Notes under the pieces: generated by a model
Told to the model about the DNA's origin: nothing
Database searches by the model: none
What the model saw: only the letters and a program-made list of their open reading frames with translations
Shown here: positions 10,673-21,689 of the stretch, piece after piece
Layout of the letters: each line of letters opens with the position of its first letter
How positions within the stretch are numbered: position 1 is the stretch's first letter
Position numbers and translations under genes: made by a program
Origin: Aaosphaeria pasadenensis
Lineage: Eukaryota > Ascomycota > Dothideomycetes > Pleosporales
NCBI GenBank assembly: GCA_022813625.1
Contig: JAKLMB010000029.1
Location: forward strand, 310,001-374,000
DNA: 64,000 nt
Direction of reading: 5' to 3'

Positions 10673-12641
10673 TTAGACCGGCGCAGCCACCTGATTAGTC
10701 AAGAGCGTTCCAATGTCCTCAACGAAGAAGCTGAGGATGAAGCAGATGGAGCCAAAGGCGATGCTAATCCAATAAGGGAACCGATATGCCAATGCAAATG
10801 CTTCCTGTGCGGCTCGGATGATGATCGGATATGCGTCGCGCCTCAATACTGCTGGGCTATTTGCCATGATCTCTTTCAATTCGGCAAATCTTGCATTTCC
10901 AACAAGTTCTACCATGTGCGCGATTAGAGGAAGTTCTGTTGGCGCGACGATACCTTGCAACACGATGGTTTTAATCGCGACGGTATCCGTTGCGTACTCA
11001 GTGAACTTGCGGAAGAAGAGGTTGGCGTAGACGGCGAAACCTATGGCGCCTCCAATGTATCGGATAGCCAATGTGATCGCAGTTATAGTGGCAAGTAGGT
11101 CGTCTGGACAGGCAATCTGTGCGATGATTGAAGACGGGATAATGACACCCCCTACGCCGATCGCGGAGATGGTGACAATGGCGTACATCGTATTCAAATT
11201 GTCGGGATTGGAGACGGAGATGGCTCCGGTACCTGCAGTCATCAAGGCGGTGAAAAAGATCATAAGAGCCTTGACACGGCCTTGTGTTATGGGAATAAGG
11301 ATGAGACAGATGGCTGCTCCAGCAATAATACCAAAGCCGACTGGCAGAGAGCGAATGCCAATACCAACGGGATCATCCCCTAGGCCATGTTAGATATGTG
11401 ATGATTGGAAAATCAAGTACAGGCATGCTCACCATAGACGTTGTACACTTGAGTTGGCCAGAAAAGCAACATGACGAAGTAGTTTCCTCCAGAGAAGAAT
11501 GTGATGAGAAGAATAAACGTCATAGTCTTCTTCGACTTGCTGAACAGACCTTTTGGAGCCATGGGATATGGAGCAAACCACCCTTCCCATACGAAGAACG
11601 CAATGATCAGCACAACGCCAACCACGAAGGGTGCAACATTATGTGCACTGCCCCAAGGATACTGTTGGATATTAGAGGAGACTCAATTCAGATCCACAAA
11701 TCCATACCTGAGAAGCACCCCATTGGAGGCCCATCATAAAACAAGTGACACCAATCGTGCTCAAAAGCCCCCCAATGTAGTCAACCTGGCGTAAAACATC
11801 CTTCGCCGTATACTCGGACGTAAGGCGAGGTGGGTCGTGGTAGCAAAAGATGCACAAGAGTAGTCCGACGAAGTTCCACACCCCGACAAAGATACCATTG
11901 TATCGCCAGTTGCTTTCTTTCGCGATGAGTTGAGCATACAGCACAGAAGGACAAAAGGGCAGGATGGTAAGCACAATGAAGCCAACCCATTTGCCTCGAT
12001 CCTTGACGGGAACGACCTCAGCCATTCCGGCTAGAGCAATGAGTTCGTTGAGACCGGCTCCTAAGCCTGAAAAGACCTGCCCAGCTATATCTGCATTAGA
12101 CCCACCCCTTGTTCGTTTCCTCAGGACTACTTACCAATAGCAATGTTCATCGTATGAGCCGTAGCCGTGACAATCGGCCCAAGGATGAGGAACAATTGGC
12201 CCACGATAGCCACCTTCTGTCTCCCCCACAAATCTGACAGCGCACCAACGAAGGGGCACAGAGCCGCATTGGGGATGAGGTAGCCAATGACGAACCAAGT
12301 GTATCGATCCACACCTCCAACATCTTGGTAGATGATCGGAAGCACCGATCCGAAGAGATACAATGGAATCTGAGACCCGATCCAGAGGAATGACATGCAG
12401 AGGACAATTCCGAAGAACTTCCATGACATCTGTTTGCCACTGTTAGATCGCATCTTGTTGTTTAGAGTATGCAATGCATTACCTTATCATGAATGACTGG
12501 CACATTGCTCGCTACGCGGACAGGAGTGTGTCCTTTCTCGGTCTCACTTGGTGTCAAATCCGCCGGAGCTCTCTCAAGGTGCTCAATCGTCTCCTCCCCC
12601 TTCGCGTTCTTCTCTTGAGGCGAGTCTGAACCAGTCATCAT
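10673..12641 (-). CDS. MFS efflux transporter, TRI12 family
   Basis: CDS joins 12641-12483, 12429-12135, 12084-11708, 11661-11433 and 11379-10673 (588 residues). Four introns of 46-53 bp all splice in frame, giving for example VIHDKMSWKFFG, NIAIAGQVFSG, GASQYPWGSAH and VYGDDPVGIGIR. The fold is a 14-segment major facilitator: motif A-like GALSDLWGRQK after helix 2, IYQDVGG in the first loop, and the antiporter-type region GLGAGLNELIALAGMAEVVP. This layout matches the TRI12/fungal DHA2 group that exports toxins, drugs or siderophores. Substrate is unknown. The start was set at the MMTGSDS methionine pair; an upstream in-frame ATG at 12761 would add a non-conserved stretch. Trp/Tyr-rich helices and charged termini are ordinary for the family. 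Confidence 0.9.
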
Positions 12642-13719
12642 TCTAATTGGGTGCGATACGAAAGAAAACGGTGTCGTGATCATTGAGAGTGAAAGCTTCT
12701 GGTGATGCCAAAAACAGCGCAATGAATCTGTCAAAGGCAGGGCCTCCAGACGATTCAACAATCTCGCGATGTCGATCTCTATATCACCAACTTGTCTCTA
12801 CACTAAGAGCTGTAGGAGGTATACTCGAAAGAGTCGAATCTATACCTCGATGCCGCGGCTACAGGGTAGCTACCCCCAACTCCTGCCGCTTGGCCTACAG
12901 GCCACGTAGCCAAACAGATGCTGAAAATGCGAAGATATACATCCCTTACGTAGGCACGGAAGGGGAATGGGATTCTGGTGGCTGTATCAAGAATGCGGGG
13001 TCGCTAACCCGCATTTACGTCGATCTGCTTTAGTATCGTCGCGCTAGACTTGTAAGGCAGAATGCGCGATTGGCGCAACAGCTCTCTTTGCCCGTGAATA
13101 GTGCGGATTGTAAATATAGTCCTATCATCTTTGAGTTTATTCAATTCAATCTTGAACGGGAGGGTTCTTTGGGGCGCTCAAGGGGTCAGTTTGCAGCTTC
13201 GCTTAATGCTTTGGCGGTCCAGAGACGCCCACTTTGTAATTGTCTGCTCCGTACATGTTGATCATTTGCCTGCGCGCGTGAAGAGGGGTTTAGAATTCCC
13301 CGTCAGGAAGAGCTCAATATACCTCAAAGCAACAATTACCGCTTTACCGGGTCTTGTAGCGGGAGATCTTCAGGTGTTCTGCAACTACAGCATTGGCAAA
13401 CTTTTGTAGGTTTCGAAGGGGTAAACCATCATCAAGAAATGAAAGGTATTTCCCAACGTCCTGCCTCATTAATCTGCACCATGTGAAATCGAACAGTTTA
13501 GAGGAGCGACGGTACCCCGAGCAATATAGATCGTTGGACTATTCACCACTAATGTATATCATCTAAACCACATTCGGAAGGTCTAGCTACCGTCCCCAAA
13601 GCTTATCCATTTCCCAACGTCAAGCGTACTTTTGACACAAAACGAACTTCTCATGTGAATTGAGAAAACCACATCAATGCACTCGCATGCTGTTTTTCTC
13701 CTCTCCAACATCTCTATAA
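12642..13719. other. Intergenic, no gene seen
   Basis: 1.08 kb with the MFS promoter on the left. Short frames on the + strand (12683-13033, 13101-13409) lack domain features or splice support. I see no RNA gene or clear repeat. Confidence 0.45.
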
Positions 13720-14130
13720 TCATACAGCTCTTTCAATCAAACATGTTCTAGATCTACGATCCCTTTCAATGGCGTCCATCCCCCGCTGAATTACCGTATC
13801 TACCCCACACGCCACGCACCTCCCGCACGTGGTTCCCTCTCCCTCCCCATCTCTCTCCCCCCTCAAATACTCAATATACGCGACATCCAATCCATACATA
13901 TTTCCCTTTCCGTACCCCGCCAAGCCTGCGTAGTCTATTTGATTGGAATCCTGCAAAGCTTGTTCCCGCCTTGCGGGGTACATTGATCCCAGTGACCGGG
14001 GTGTGCGAGTGGGAAACGCCACACTGAATACCGAAAAGCTCCGCAAGGAGGACGCATATGGGGATTTCGGCATTGTGATGCCGTGTGTGTGAAGGTGGGA
14101 GGTGGGGAAATGGGACGAGGTTTTGGGCAT
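13720..14130 (-). CDS. Small hypothetical protein
   Basis: Single open frame, 136 residues, starting at a true ATG. The first 50 residues are Ser/Pro/Arg-rich and basic, like a mitochondrial presequence. The second half is more protein-like, with GLDVAYIEYLRG and a CGRCVACG cysteine pair motif near the C-terminus. I do not recognise a family. It may be a genuine lineage-specific gene or a chance frame. Confidence 0.35.
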   Translation of the reverse strand: MPKTSSHFPTSHLHTHGITMPKSPYASSLRSFSVFSVAFPTRTPRSLGSMYPARREQALQDSNQIDYAGLAGYGKGNMYGLDVAYIEYLRGERDGEGEGTTCGRCVACGVDTVIQRGMDAIERDRRSRTCLIERAV

Positions 14131-14942
14131 GTTTGGGTTGAGTCGCCGTGGAGGATGGGATGGGTGTCTGGGTAGGGTTTGGATTGATCCTTGATATTAG
14201 CGCATCTATGGACGTCTAGAGTTTAGGGAAGATCTTGTAGAGTCTGAAAGGAACATGCGTTTAGTGTAAAATGGGTGTTGTCTGTTGTCTGAGTAGACTA
14301 GCAATTCACAAAGCTGCCCAAGCATAGACTCAGTGTGCTAAATGCATTCCTTATACGAACAGGAGCCTTTTGATGCTCATATCCATAATGACATACGCAC
14401 ATTCACAAGATGTTTCCTCATGGAGTTCGCAGTAGGCATCTTCAACTCTGCGCAGTCGACCGCTCATCCTGTTATCTATCAGCTTCTTGCCAGCTAAGGT
14501 GAACAATGAGATACGACTTCACAGTTCAAAAGCCATGGACAACCTGAGGTTTAATTTATTGCTAATTTGAGCCAATAACTGAACTTCGAATAAAAAGCTA
14601 AGGTCGACTTCATGACCTATTCCTCCGATACTTACATCAGCGTCTCGATATCAGGCTGTCCATCTGCATCCCGGCTATCCAGCGAATGAAATCATGCCAG
14701 ATCAAGCCCAAGGCAACAAGGCTCATAACAACAGCCTCAGCTGAAATCCTACAAAGCGCCTTGCCTTTTCAGGCCAGACAGGCTCATCACATGACTTGTG
14801 CATCCAACATCGCCGTTGCACAGCCTGGTTCAGTGAATATTTTCCACAATTTTGACAATCAACTGTCAGATTTTGACTCAATGCCGCTGGTATAGCCAAT
14901 AGTCAATATTTAAACCGACAAGATCATACTTTACGCGTATCG
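14131..14942. other. Promoter region of the NLR gene
   Basis: 812 bp upstream of the NLR. Short frames such as 14686-14895 have no supporting features. The last 60 bp before the ATG are AT-rich. Confidence 0.45.
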
Positions 14943-17900
14943 ATGCGTCTTTTGCAGTTCCGTGACGGCACTTTCAGCCTTGTCGAGCGGTCGGGAAGAG
15001 ATATCCCACAATATGCGATACTCTCGCATACGTGGGGAAATGATGGCGACGAGGTAACCTTCGAAGACATCATCAAAGGCACGGGCAAATCGAAACCAGG
15101 ATATCGAAAATTGGTCTTCTGCGCGGACCAGGCCGAGATCGATGATCTGCCTTTCTTCTGGGTGGACACCTGTTGTATCGACAAGTCTAGCAGCGCAGAG
15201 CTTACGGAAGCTATCAACTCAATGTTCAAGTGGTATCGCGGAGCGACCAAGTGTTATGCTTACTTGTCGGATATATCAGCAGCAGAAATTTCTCGTGATG
15301 AGCAGGCGATTGGGAAGAGCAGGTGGTTTACTCGAGGGTGGACGCTACAGGAACTGATTGCGCCGAAAGAGGTGGAATTCTTCTCCACGGAAGGCATCAA
15401 GCTGGGTGATAAACAATCGCTCCAAAAGACTCTTTACGAGATTACAAATATTCCCATCGACGTGCTTCAAGGCAAAGCTCTAGCAGAAGTGAATGTTGAC
15501 GAACGCATGTCGTGGTCTCTGAAACGCCAAACAAAACGAGAGGAAGATGCTGCGTACTCCTTATTGGGGATATTCGATGTGTTCATGCCGTCAATATATG
15601 GGGAAGGACGCGACAATGCTTTTAAGCGACTTCACCGAGAGATCAAGGGGGTCTCGACTAAAGATGAACCTTCTGTAGTACCGAGTTCTAGCGTGCCATT
15701 CCGACGTGATCGGGATTTCGTGGATCGAACAGCAGTGCTTGACCAAATGCGAACCAAGTGTTCAGAGCCAGGATCGTGCGTTGCGCTTGTCGGTCTGGGC
15801 GGTGTTGGGTAAGTACCAATTGTCATTTTGATTCAACGTGAAGCCAATGACTTGCACAGAAAATCTCAAATTGTCATCGAGTACTCGTATCGTGTAAGAG
15901 AAGAGTCGCCCGAAACATGGATATTCTGGGTGTATGCAGGCACACGAGCGCGGTTTGAAGAAGGATATCGACAAATCGCGGAGGTGACTGCAATGAAAGG
16001 GTGGGATGACCCTAAGGCTGACATTCTGCGGCTTGTTCGCAAATGGCTACGACACGAGTTGACTGAGCGTTGGTTGATGATCATCGATAACGCCGACGAT
16101 GAAGATGTCTTCAGTCCCCACGAGCCGCTGGCAGATGGTACATACGATGCAGCGAGTTTGAAAGAACCACTCTCGGATTTCCTTCCTCAGTCGCCGAATG
16201 GGTCAATCCTGATCACCTCTCGGAACCGCGCCGTCGCATATCGGCTAGTACAAGGCAATAGTTCCATCATTGATGTTCATCCTATGGAAAAAGAGCAGTC
16301 CTTGGATTTACTGCACAGCAAGCTTGATTTGAACGATAGCGAAAAAGTGGCTGAAACGGACGCCGCGAAATTGGTGGAAACACTGGACTATATGCCACTA
16401 GCGATTGCGCAGGCAGCCGCGTACATCGCACAGAGGAAACCGCGAATGACCGTTCAAAAGTACACAGAGTGTCTCATCCGCAGTGATAAAGACCGGACAC
16501 GGCTCTTGCAGGAAGATGTTGGCGATACTCGCAGAGACGGTCGTGTATCAAATTCAATTATGACAACCTTGCAAATCTCGTTCGAATACATTCAGAAGCG
16601 TCAGACGTCGGCTGCAAGGCTGATGTCGTTAATGAGCCTATTTGATCGACAAGGAATTCCGGAGTGGCTCTTGCTTATACATTATCGGCGTACATGCGAT
16701 ATCCAAGAAGACGAGACAGGCGAGGAATTGTGGAAGGCTAGGTTTGAAGAAGACATTCACATACTATCAACCTTCTCCCTAGTTCATGCTAACGCAGTTG
16801 GGAGCGAATTCGACATGCATCGACTAGTCCAATTATCCATGAAGAAATGGCTGGAGCTAAACCTCGAACTGGAGTTCTGGTATGCTACATATATCCATCT
16901 CTTGTCTGAAAGCTATCCCTATTTCCGGTACGGGAACTGGCCAATATGCCGCGCGTTGTTACCACATGTCCAAGTTATGGTAAACGCCTATCCCAAGCAG
17001 ACTGAGGCTCTTCTGGAGTGGATGGTCGTTCTGTACAAGGCAACTCAGTATGCAACATCGATAGGCCAATACACCATCGCCAGAAATATCAACGAGCGCG
17101 CTCTACAAGTAGGAGAGACCAACCTGGGGCAAACTCACCCAAAAACTCTTCTGCACATGTTCGCCTTTGGGGCGATTTTAACCAATCAAGGGAGATACAA
17201 AGAAGCAGGGAGGATACTTCAGAGGGTCAAGATAGAATATGAGAAAATTTACGGGCCGGATGATCCAAATACGCTGGCAACCCTGAACCTCCTAGCATAC
17301 GTATTAGTCCAGGAGGGCAAATTCAAGGATGCCGAACTGACCCATAGGGAGGCGCTCGTCAGGTATGAAAAGGTACTAGGCGTCGAACATCCTGATACGT
17401 TAAGCAGCATGATTAATCTTGCGGGTTTCCTATTGAGAAGGGAAAAATTGGCAGAAAGCGTAACCTTGAGCCGGCAAGCGCTGGAACGGTCGGAAAGGGT
17501 TCTAGGGCGGGACCATCCAACTACATTAATGACGAATCGCCACATCGCAGGGGCGTTGATCAAGCAAAGGAAGTTTGAAGATGGCGAATCAATGTATAGA
17601 CAGACGCTGGATCAGAGTGAAAAGTCGCTAGGCTTCGATCACCCCAGCACACTATGTATTGTGGGTAACTTAGCTCATCTTCTCGCAAAGCTAGGCCGTT
17701 ACGATGAAGCTCTAGTATTGTTCAAAAGATGTTGCGCAGGATTCCTCAGTGTTCATGGGGAAGATCATCCACACACCCAGAAAAGCTTCCAATTCTATTC
17801 CGAAACACTCGCCAAACAAGAGAACAATCAGGACGGCGGAGTGAGCTCGCGGCCGAGGGTGGATCATGGTTTGATTTTGAACTTGGACGCAATCGATTGG

Positions 17901-17966
17901 CCAGGTGGGGATGGGGGGTCCAGAAGTGCCTTCAAGGAAAACGCGAAGACGCCTACGGAGCGGTAG
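14943..17966 (+). CDS. Fungal NLR: HET domain, NB-ARC, TPR repeats
   Basis: CDS joins 14943-15808 and 15860-17966 (990 residues). Residues 1-235 form an intact HET domain with AILSHTWG, FFWVDTCCIDK, WFTRGWTLQELIAP and SLLGIFDVFMPSIYGEG. HET is the death-inducing effector of heterokaryon incompatibility and is regarded as TIR-related. Next is an NB-ARC/STAND NTPase: Walker A GLGGVGKS (about 283-291), Walker B WLMIIDNADD (about 358-367), sensor SILITSRNR and the MPLAIAQAAAYI helix. From about 695 to 930 there are six 42-residue kinesin-light-chain-type TPRs with the LGxxHPxTL mark, probably the ligand sensor. Repeats are diverged from each other, so there is no sign of recent repeat homogenisation. 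The 51-bp intron splits Walker A after GLGGVG; read-through gives TAA at 15810. The expected role is non-self or allorecognition and programmed cell death. Confidence 0.93.
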
Positions 17967-18123
17967 AAACGGGATAGCGCGAGCCGTACACGAGAGAATG
18001 GGCAATTAGGTGTCAATAGCAACTTATCCTACTGTATAGCAGTGGATAAGACTACATGTAGGTTTCAACGTAATGCTACAATGTTGAGGCTTTGCGTTAT
18101 CGTTTGGGTTTTAGTTACAATCA

Positions 18124-18510
18124 TTAAGCCTGTCCTACACCTTCCGACTCCAGTCCAGCAAGGGTATTCTGCTTCACGCCTTCGCCAACCCATATGGCCG
18201 GAAAGACATTGGAGAACTTCTCGACATCTGGTTTCGTCTCTTCGCTCCCCTTCTCCAACGCGGCTTTGAGATGTTCGACTTGATCGAAATAGCATGTCGT
18301 TTGCACGAGATACGGTGGCGTCTGACCAGTCAGAGGACAAGGATTGGGAAACTCGTTGATGGACCAAGAGCGCAAGCCATATGTGCCCCATGCGCGTTCG
18401 ATCAGAGGTAGATGCGACGCGAGATAGTATTTCATGTCGAAGTTGAGCGCGTCGCCGGTGTCGGGGTCCTTGGAGGGATATGCGACGACGAGGGCTATTT
18501 TGGAGGACAT
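18124..18510 (-). CDS. EthD-domain protein
   Basis: Single exon, 128 residues, a usual length for the EthD family of dimeric alpha-beta barrel proteins. Visible marks are the N-terminal strand IALVVAYPSKDPD, the FDMKYYLASHLPLIERAWG helix with the conserved His-Leu-Pro, the PYLVQTTCYFD strand and the SNVFPAIWVGE C-terminal strand. EthD relatives take part in ether degradation or act as small cyclases/decarboxylases in aromatic metabolism; the reaction here is not known. It is convergent with the NLR gene, the two 3' ends being about 160 bp apart. Confidence 0.88.
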   Translation of the reverse strand: MSSKIALVVAYPSKDPDTGDALNFDMKYYLASHLPLIERAWGTYGLRSWSINEFPNPCPLTGQTPPYLVQTTCYFDQVEHLKAALEKGSEETKPDVEKFSNVFPAIWVGEGVKQNTLAGLESEGVGQA

Positions 18511-18888
18511 GATGGATTCAATGCAAACGTAGAAATGAGAGCGTAAGATGAAGGCAAAGAGTGTTCACATCCGGTATGTTGAAGTTTTGAATGAAGGTCT
18601 GTTCCCCGCAATGGAATACTGACTCTGTTGAGGCTACACGGCCTAAGATTACTCGTGGCGTTGTGCTGCATTCCAAAACACAAAACCTCGGTTAATGAAT
18701 GGATGGTTTCGATGGATCTTATTGTTCGCGCTATTTAAAATAGTTCGCATTGAGTTCATAATAGACTTATTACTGATAGTTTCGCTGGATCCCAGAGTCA
18801 AGAATGTTTCCGAGAATGGCGCCAAACAATACTTGGGTGGGTACTTAGTACTGAGAATTTTCAAAAACAACATCAAACAACGAGGTTC
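18511..18888. other. Intergenic
   Basis: Promoter of the EthD gene and 5' flank of the tRNA gene. AT content rises toward the tRNA. No gene seen. Confidence 0.5.
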
Positions 18889-18979
18889 GGTTCTATAGTG
18901 TAGTTGGTCATCACATCGGATTCTGATTCACGTCAGAATATTCCTTCCGGGGACCCCGGTTCGAGTCCGGGTAGGACCT
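18889..18979 (+). tRNA. tRNA-Gln (anticodon CTG) with intron
   Basis: A cloverleaf can be drawn: acceptor GGTTCTA pairs with TAGGACC (one G-T pair), the D-stem is GTG/CAC, and the T-arm is CCCGG-TTCGAGT-CCGGG. The anticodon stem TCGGA pairs with TCCGG (one T-G pair) once an intron of about 18 bases, placed one base after the CTG anticodon, is removed. This is the canonical nuclear tRNA intron position. The discriminator base is T at 18979. Confidence 0.88.
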
Positions 18980-18998
18980 CATCATATAATCTTCTTTT

Positions 18999-19007
18999 TT
19001 TGCATCT
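18999..19007 (+). terminator. RNA polymerase III T-run
   Basis: A run of T residues about 20 bp after the tRNA 3' end, followed by a second T-rich run. This is the usual polymerase III termination signal. Confidence 0.6.
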
Positions 19008-19059
19008 TTTTTGTCCTGTGGCCGCTTGGTGTAGTAGCCGGCAGAATTATTTTTTTAGC

Positions 19060-19275
19060 GTTTCAATTATGTACGGCCCACCTTTTTTCGAGGAAGAAGC
19101 TTCACCCAAGCAAGCGAGTTGTGCGCCTCTCTTTATTACTATCAAGGAGCCCCGTAAAGGTGTTGACCCTTCAGAATATATAAGTCGTCTATCTAAGCTG
19201 CTCGTAAAGCTAGGTTTAGAAGAATATAATACAGACAGAGTACATACAGGCAGTCAAAACTCATTACCATGATTT
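19060..19275 (+). mobile_element. Possible transposon-derived fragment
   Basis: An open frame from 19069 encodes about 65 residues (EEEASPKQASCAPLF, KGVDPSEYISRLSKLLVKLG) with CTA/TTA/ATA-type codons quite unlike the GC-ending codons of neighbouring genes. It ends at a stop soon after, with no partner exon. Its position directly downstream of a tRNA gene is common for fungal transposon insertions. No terminal repeats or transposase motif could be found, so the call rests on composition and context only. Confidence 0.25.
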
Positions 19276-19821
19276 ACCATACGTTTACTGATTTACACAG
19301 CAATGATTTAAGTTATATGTTAGGTAGAGATACAATCACGCCCATCCTATGTGTAGGTGTTCAATTATTAGACATAAATAAATTAACTCAATGTTCGTCC
19401 TCATTATGGCTTCTGAAATTTATCGCAATCCTCTAATTTCAACTTCCAATGTCAATTGATCGAATTGCTAGCCCATTTCGACCTGCCACGCCCTTGGTTT
19501 CGCCCTTCAGGATCCTCCTGAAAGCCATTTCATATTACTTCCCCTCAGAATAGATTAGCGCATCGATGTAGTTTCAGCTGAAGGATTGCCAACTTCAGGC
19601 AGCAATGGAGATAAGGCTGACAACACACGTAATCCCGTGCCCGCGCGTCCCGAATACGCTTGACGTGAATGGTACAAAAGCGGGGTCGCGCGTCAGCTCA
19701 ATCAACATTCACTTGCTCACCCACAATACAACATCCTCCCTCTAAGATTCTTACAAGAGCCTTTGAGAAATAACCAAGCCTCCACATATCGATTTGCAGT
19801 CGCGCCAAATCTTGCACAGCT

Positions 19822-19830
19822 TTATCAGAT
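19822..19830 (-). promoter_or_regulatory. GATA-type site (ATCTGATAA on the minus strand)
   Basis: Perfect match to the fungal SreA-type consensus ATCWGATAA, about 100 bp upstream of the DUF4267 ATG. By chance about one such 9-mer is expected in a window this size, so alone it is weak. Confidence 0.3.
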
Positions 19831-19928
19831 TCTCCTGCCCAATTGCTCCAAAGAATACCACACAGAACCATTGCAGATCGTCCAATCCACGCACAATAAA
19901 CCCCAGATCTACCACCTCAAAAGACAAA

Positions 19929-20321
19929 ATGCCTATCTCCAGAAGCCCAATCATCTCCCTCGCCGCCGCATTCTTCGCCACAGTCTTCATCGGCTTCGGC
20001 GCAAACTACATCTTCCGCCCATATGACGCATTCGGCACCTTTGGCCTGCCATATGTCTCCAATGCCGCCGACCAGGAGATTATCGACAGCTTCTGCAAGC
20101 TCTTCGGAGTGAAGGACCTTTTCATGGGCTTCTCAATCTTCTCTGCGCTCTTCTTTGGTTCTAGGAGGACGCTGGGCGCACTGTTGCTTGCGTCTAGTGC
20201 GGCTGCGTTTGCCGATGGTGCGATTGTTAAGGCGCATGCTGGAACTGGGGAGTGGAATCACTGGGGGTATGGTAGTATGGTTGGTGTTGTTGGGCTTTTG
20301 GCCTCTGGGGTCTTGGGATGA
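19929..20321 (+). CDS. DUF4267 small membrane protein
   Basis: Single exon, 130 residues with four predicted hydrophobic segments: IISLAAAFFATVFIGFGANY, LFMGFSIFSALFFG, TLGALLLASSAAAFADGAIV and MVGVVGLLASGVLG. The NYIFRP motif after helix 1 and the GVKDLFMG motif before helix 2 are typical of DUF4267 proteins, which are common in fungi and of unknown function. The ATG at 19929 was chosen because it precedes the first helix directly; a longer upstream frame adds non-conserved polar sequence. Confidence 0.82.
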   Translation: MPISRSPIISLAAAFFATVFIGFGANYIFRPYDAFGTFGLPYVSNAADQEIIDSFCKLFGVKDLFMGFSIFSALFFGSRRTLGALLLASSAAAFADGAIVKAHAGTGEWNHWGYGSMVGVVGLLASGVLG

Positions 20322-20471
20322 ATTGATGTCCCTCACTCCTAAGAGGGAGAAGCTGGATGATCGTCAATGAAGAGCTTTTATTTGAACTCAGATAAATCAG
20401 TAAAGCACCATACCAACTCCCACATAACCTCATAGAACCATGCAGGACTACACCTCTTCTTAACGATTCCC

Positions 20472-20969
20472 TTACTTCTCCCCCTTAAAAGCCTTCCTCA
20501 TACCCTCAATATCCAACTTCTTCATCCCCATAAACGCATCCGTAACCCTCTCCACCTGCCCCTGACTCCCCTCCTTCATCCACCGCTCCAAATCCCTCGG
20601 CACAAGCTGCCACGAAACCCCATACTTATCTACCACCCACCCACACACCTTCATCTCGTCATCGCCCCCCTCCCCCAACTTCTCAAAGTAATAATCCAAC
20701 TCCTTCTGGTCGTCGACGTAGATGATGAACGAGGTCGCCATGTTGGGCTTCGGCTCCGGACCGCCGTTGAGGATCTGGAAGGGGTTGTTGTTGAGCGTGA
20801 AGTCGATCGTCATGGCGGAGCCGGGGGTGTGCTTGTGGATGGATTGGCCCGCGGCGGTGTAGGGTTGGATGTGCGTGATAGAGGAGTTGGGGAAGATGGA
20901 AGTGTAGAATTTGGCGGCGGATTCACCTTCTGTGTCCATCCAGAGGCAGGGGGTGATTTTGAAGGACAT
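20472..20969 (-). CDS. VOC-family protein, PhnB / 3-demethylubiquinone-methyltransferase-like
   Basis: Single exon, 165 residues from the ATG giving MSFKITPCLWMD. The pattern of the PhnB-like glyoxalase fold is clear: ITPCLWMDTEGESAAKFYTSIFPNS, IDFTLNNNPFQILNGGP, MATSFIIYVDDQKELDYYFEKL, CGWVVDKYGVSWQLVP. Despite the historic name, members are not classical methyltransferases, and their reaction is mostly unknown. Upstream in-frame ATGs (21026, 21056) would add about 20-30 Pro-rich residues that could be a mitochondrial presequence, so the start is not certain. The gene is convergent with DUF4267. Confidence 0.85.
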   Translation of the reverse strand: MSFKITPCLWMDTEGESAAKFYTSIFPNSSITHIQPYTAAGQSIHKHTPGSAMTIDFTLNNNPFQILNGGPEPKPNMATSFIIYVDDQKELDYYFEKLGEGGDDEMKVCGWVVDKYGVSWQLVPRDLERWMKEGSQGQVERVTDAFMGMKKLDIEGMRKAFKGEK

Positions 20970-21689
20970 CGTGAGATATGGTGGTTTGGGAAGGTTTCTT
21001 GGGGTTGGGTTAGTTGGTTGTGACATTGAAGGTTTGAGGTGGCAGTATTGAGTCACCTTGAAAGTGGAGTGGTTTCTGAAAATGTATGTTTGATTGTTTT
21101 ATTATCAGTTGCTGGTTCACAATTATTCCAAAGTCCAGATTGTCGTTCATTTTATATCTACTTTGCCTCAAAGCGGTGCAACGCGCCAAGTTGACCAAAA
21201 ATGAGGGGTCGCGACAGGATTACTGAACACGGCGGCGCGAAATCACATGAAGGCGCGCTGGAGCCTGGAAAACGAGGAATGCGATCCAATTACTTTGGGC
21301 TTACATTATTTCCAACTAATGGTTTTGTCATTTCGCAGTTTGTGCAACGTCCTGGTGCTGCGCTGTTGTTGTTGGGGTTTGATGGCGCTTCAGCCACTGA
21401 CATAATTAGTAGGCAACAACGCACTAGGTAACGACGGAGACATTATGGTCACAACGATGGTTTGTAAAGTCTGTTGATAGTGATTGCATCGAGTTGAGCT
21501 GGACGCTTTTGAAGCCATGAAATGACTATTTGATGTCAACATAGCTATTTGAAAGACCTTACGTTGAGTAGGTGGGTTTGGTAAGTATTATCCTTCGAGG
21601 CCCCCGACCAAAACGAACGATAGCCATATGAAAGGGTCCAATGGACAACGCTAATGACTAGCATTGGATTCCCGAAGGAGATTAATTCC
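20970..21689. other. Intergenic
   Basis: 720 bp with the promoter of the VOC gene and the 3' flank of the siderophore transporter. No gene or repeat seen. Confidence 0.5.

Larger units (their letters stand above)
18980..19928. other. Region between the tRNA and the DUF4267 gene
   Basis: Starts with T-runs just after the tRNA (an RNA polymerase III stop), then the AT-rich element listed separately, then ordinary promoter sequence with a possible GATA-type site at 19822. Confidence 0.45.
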
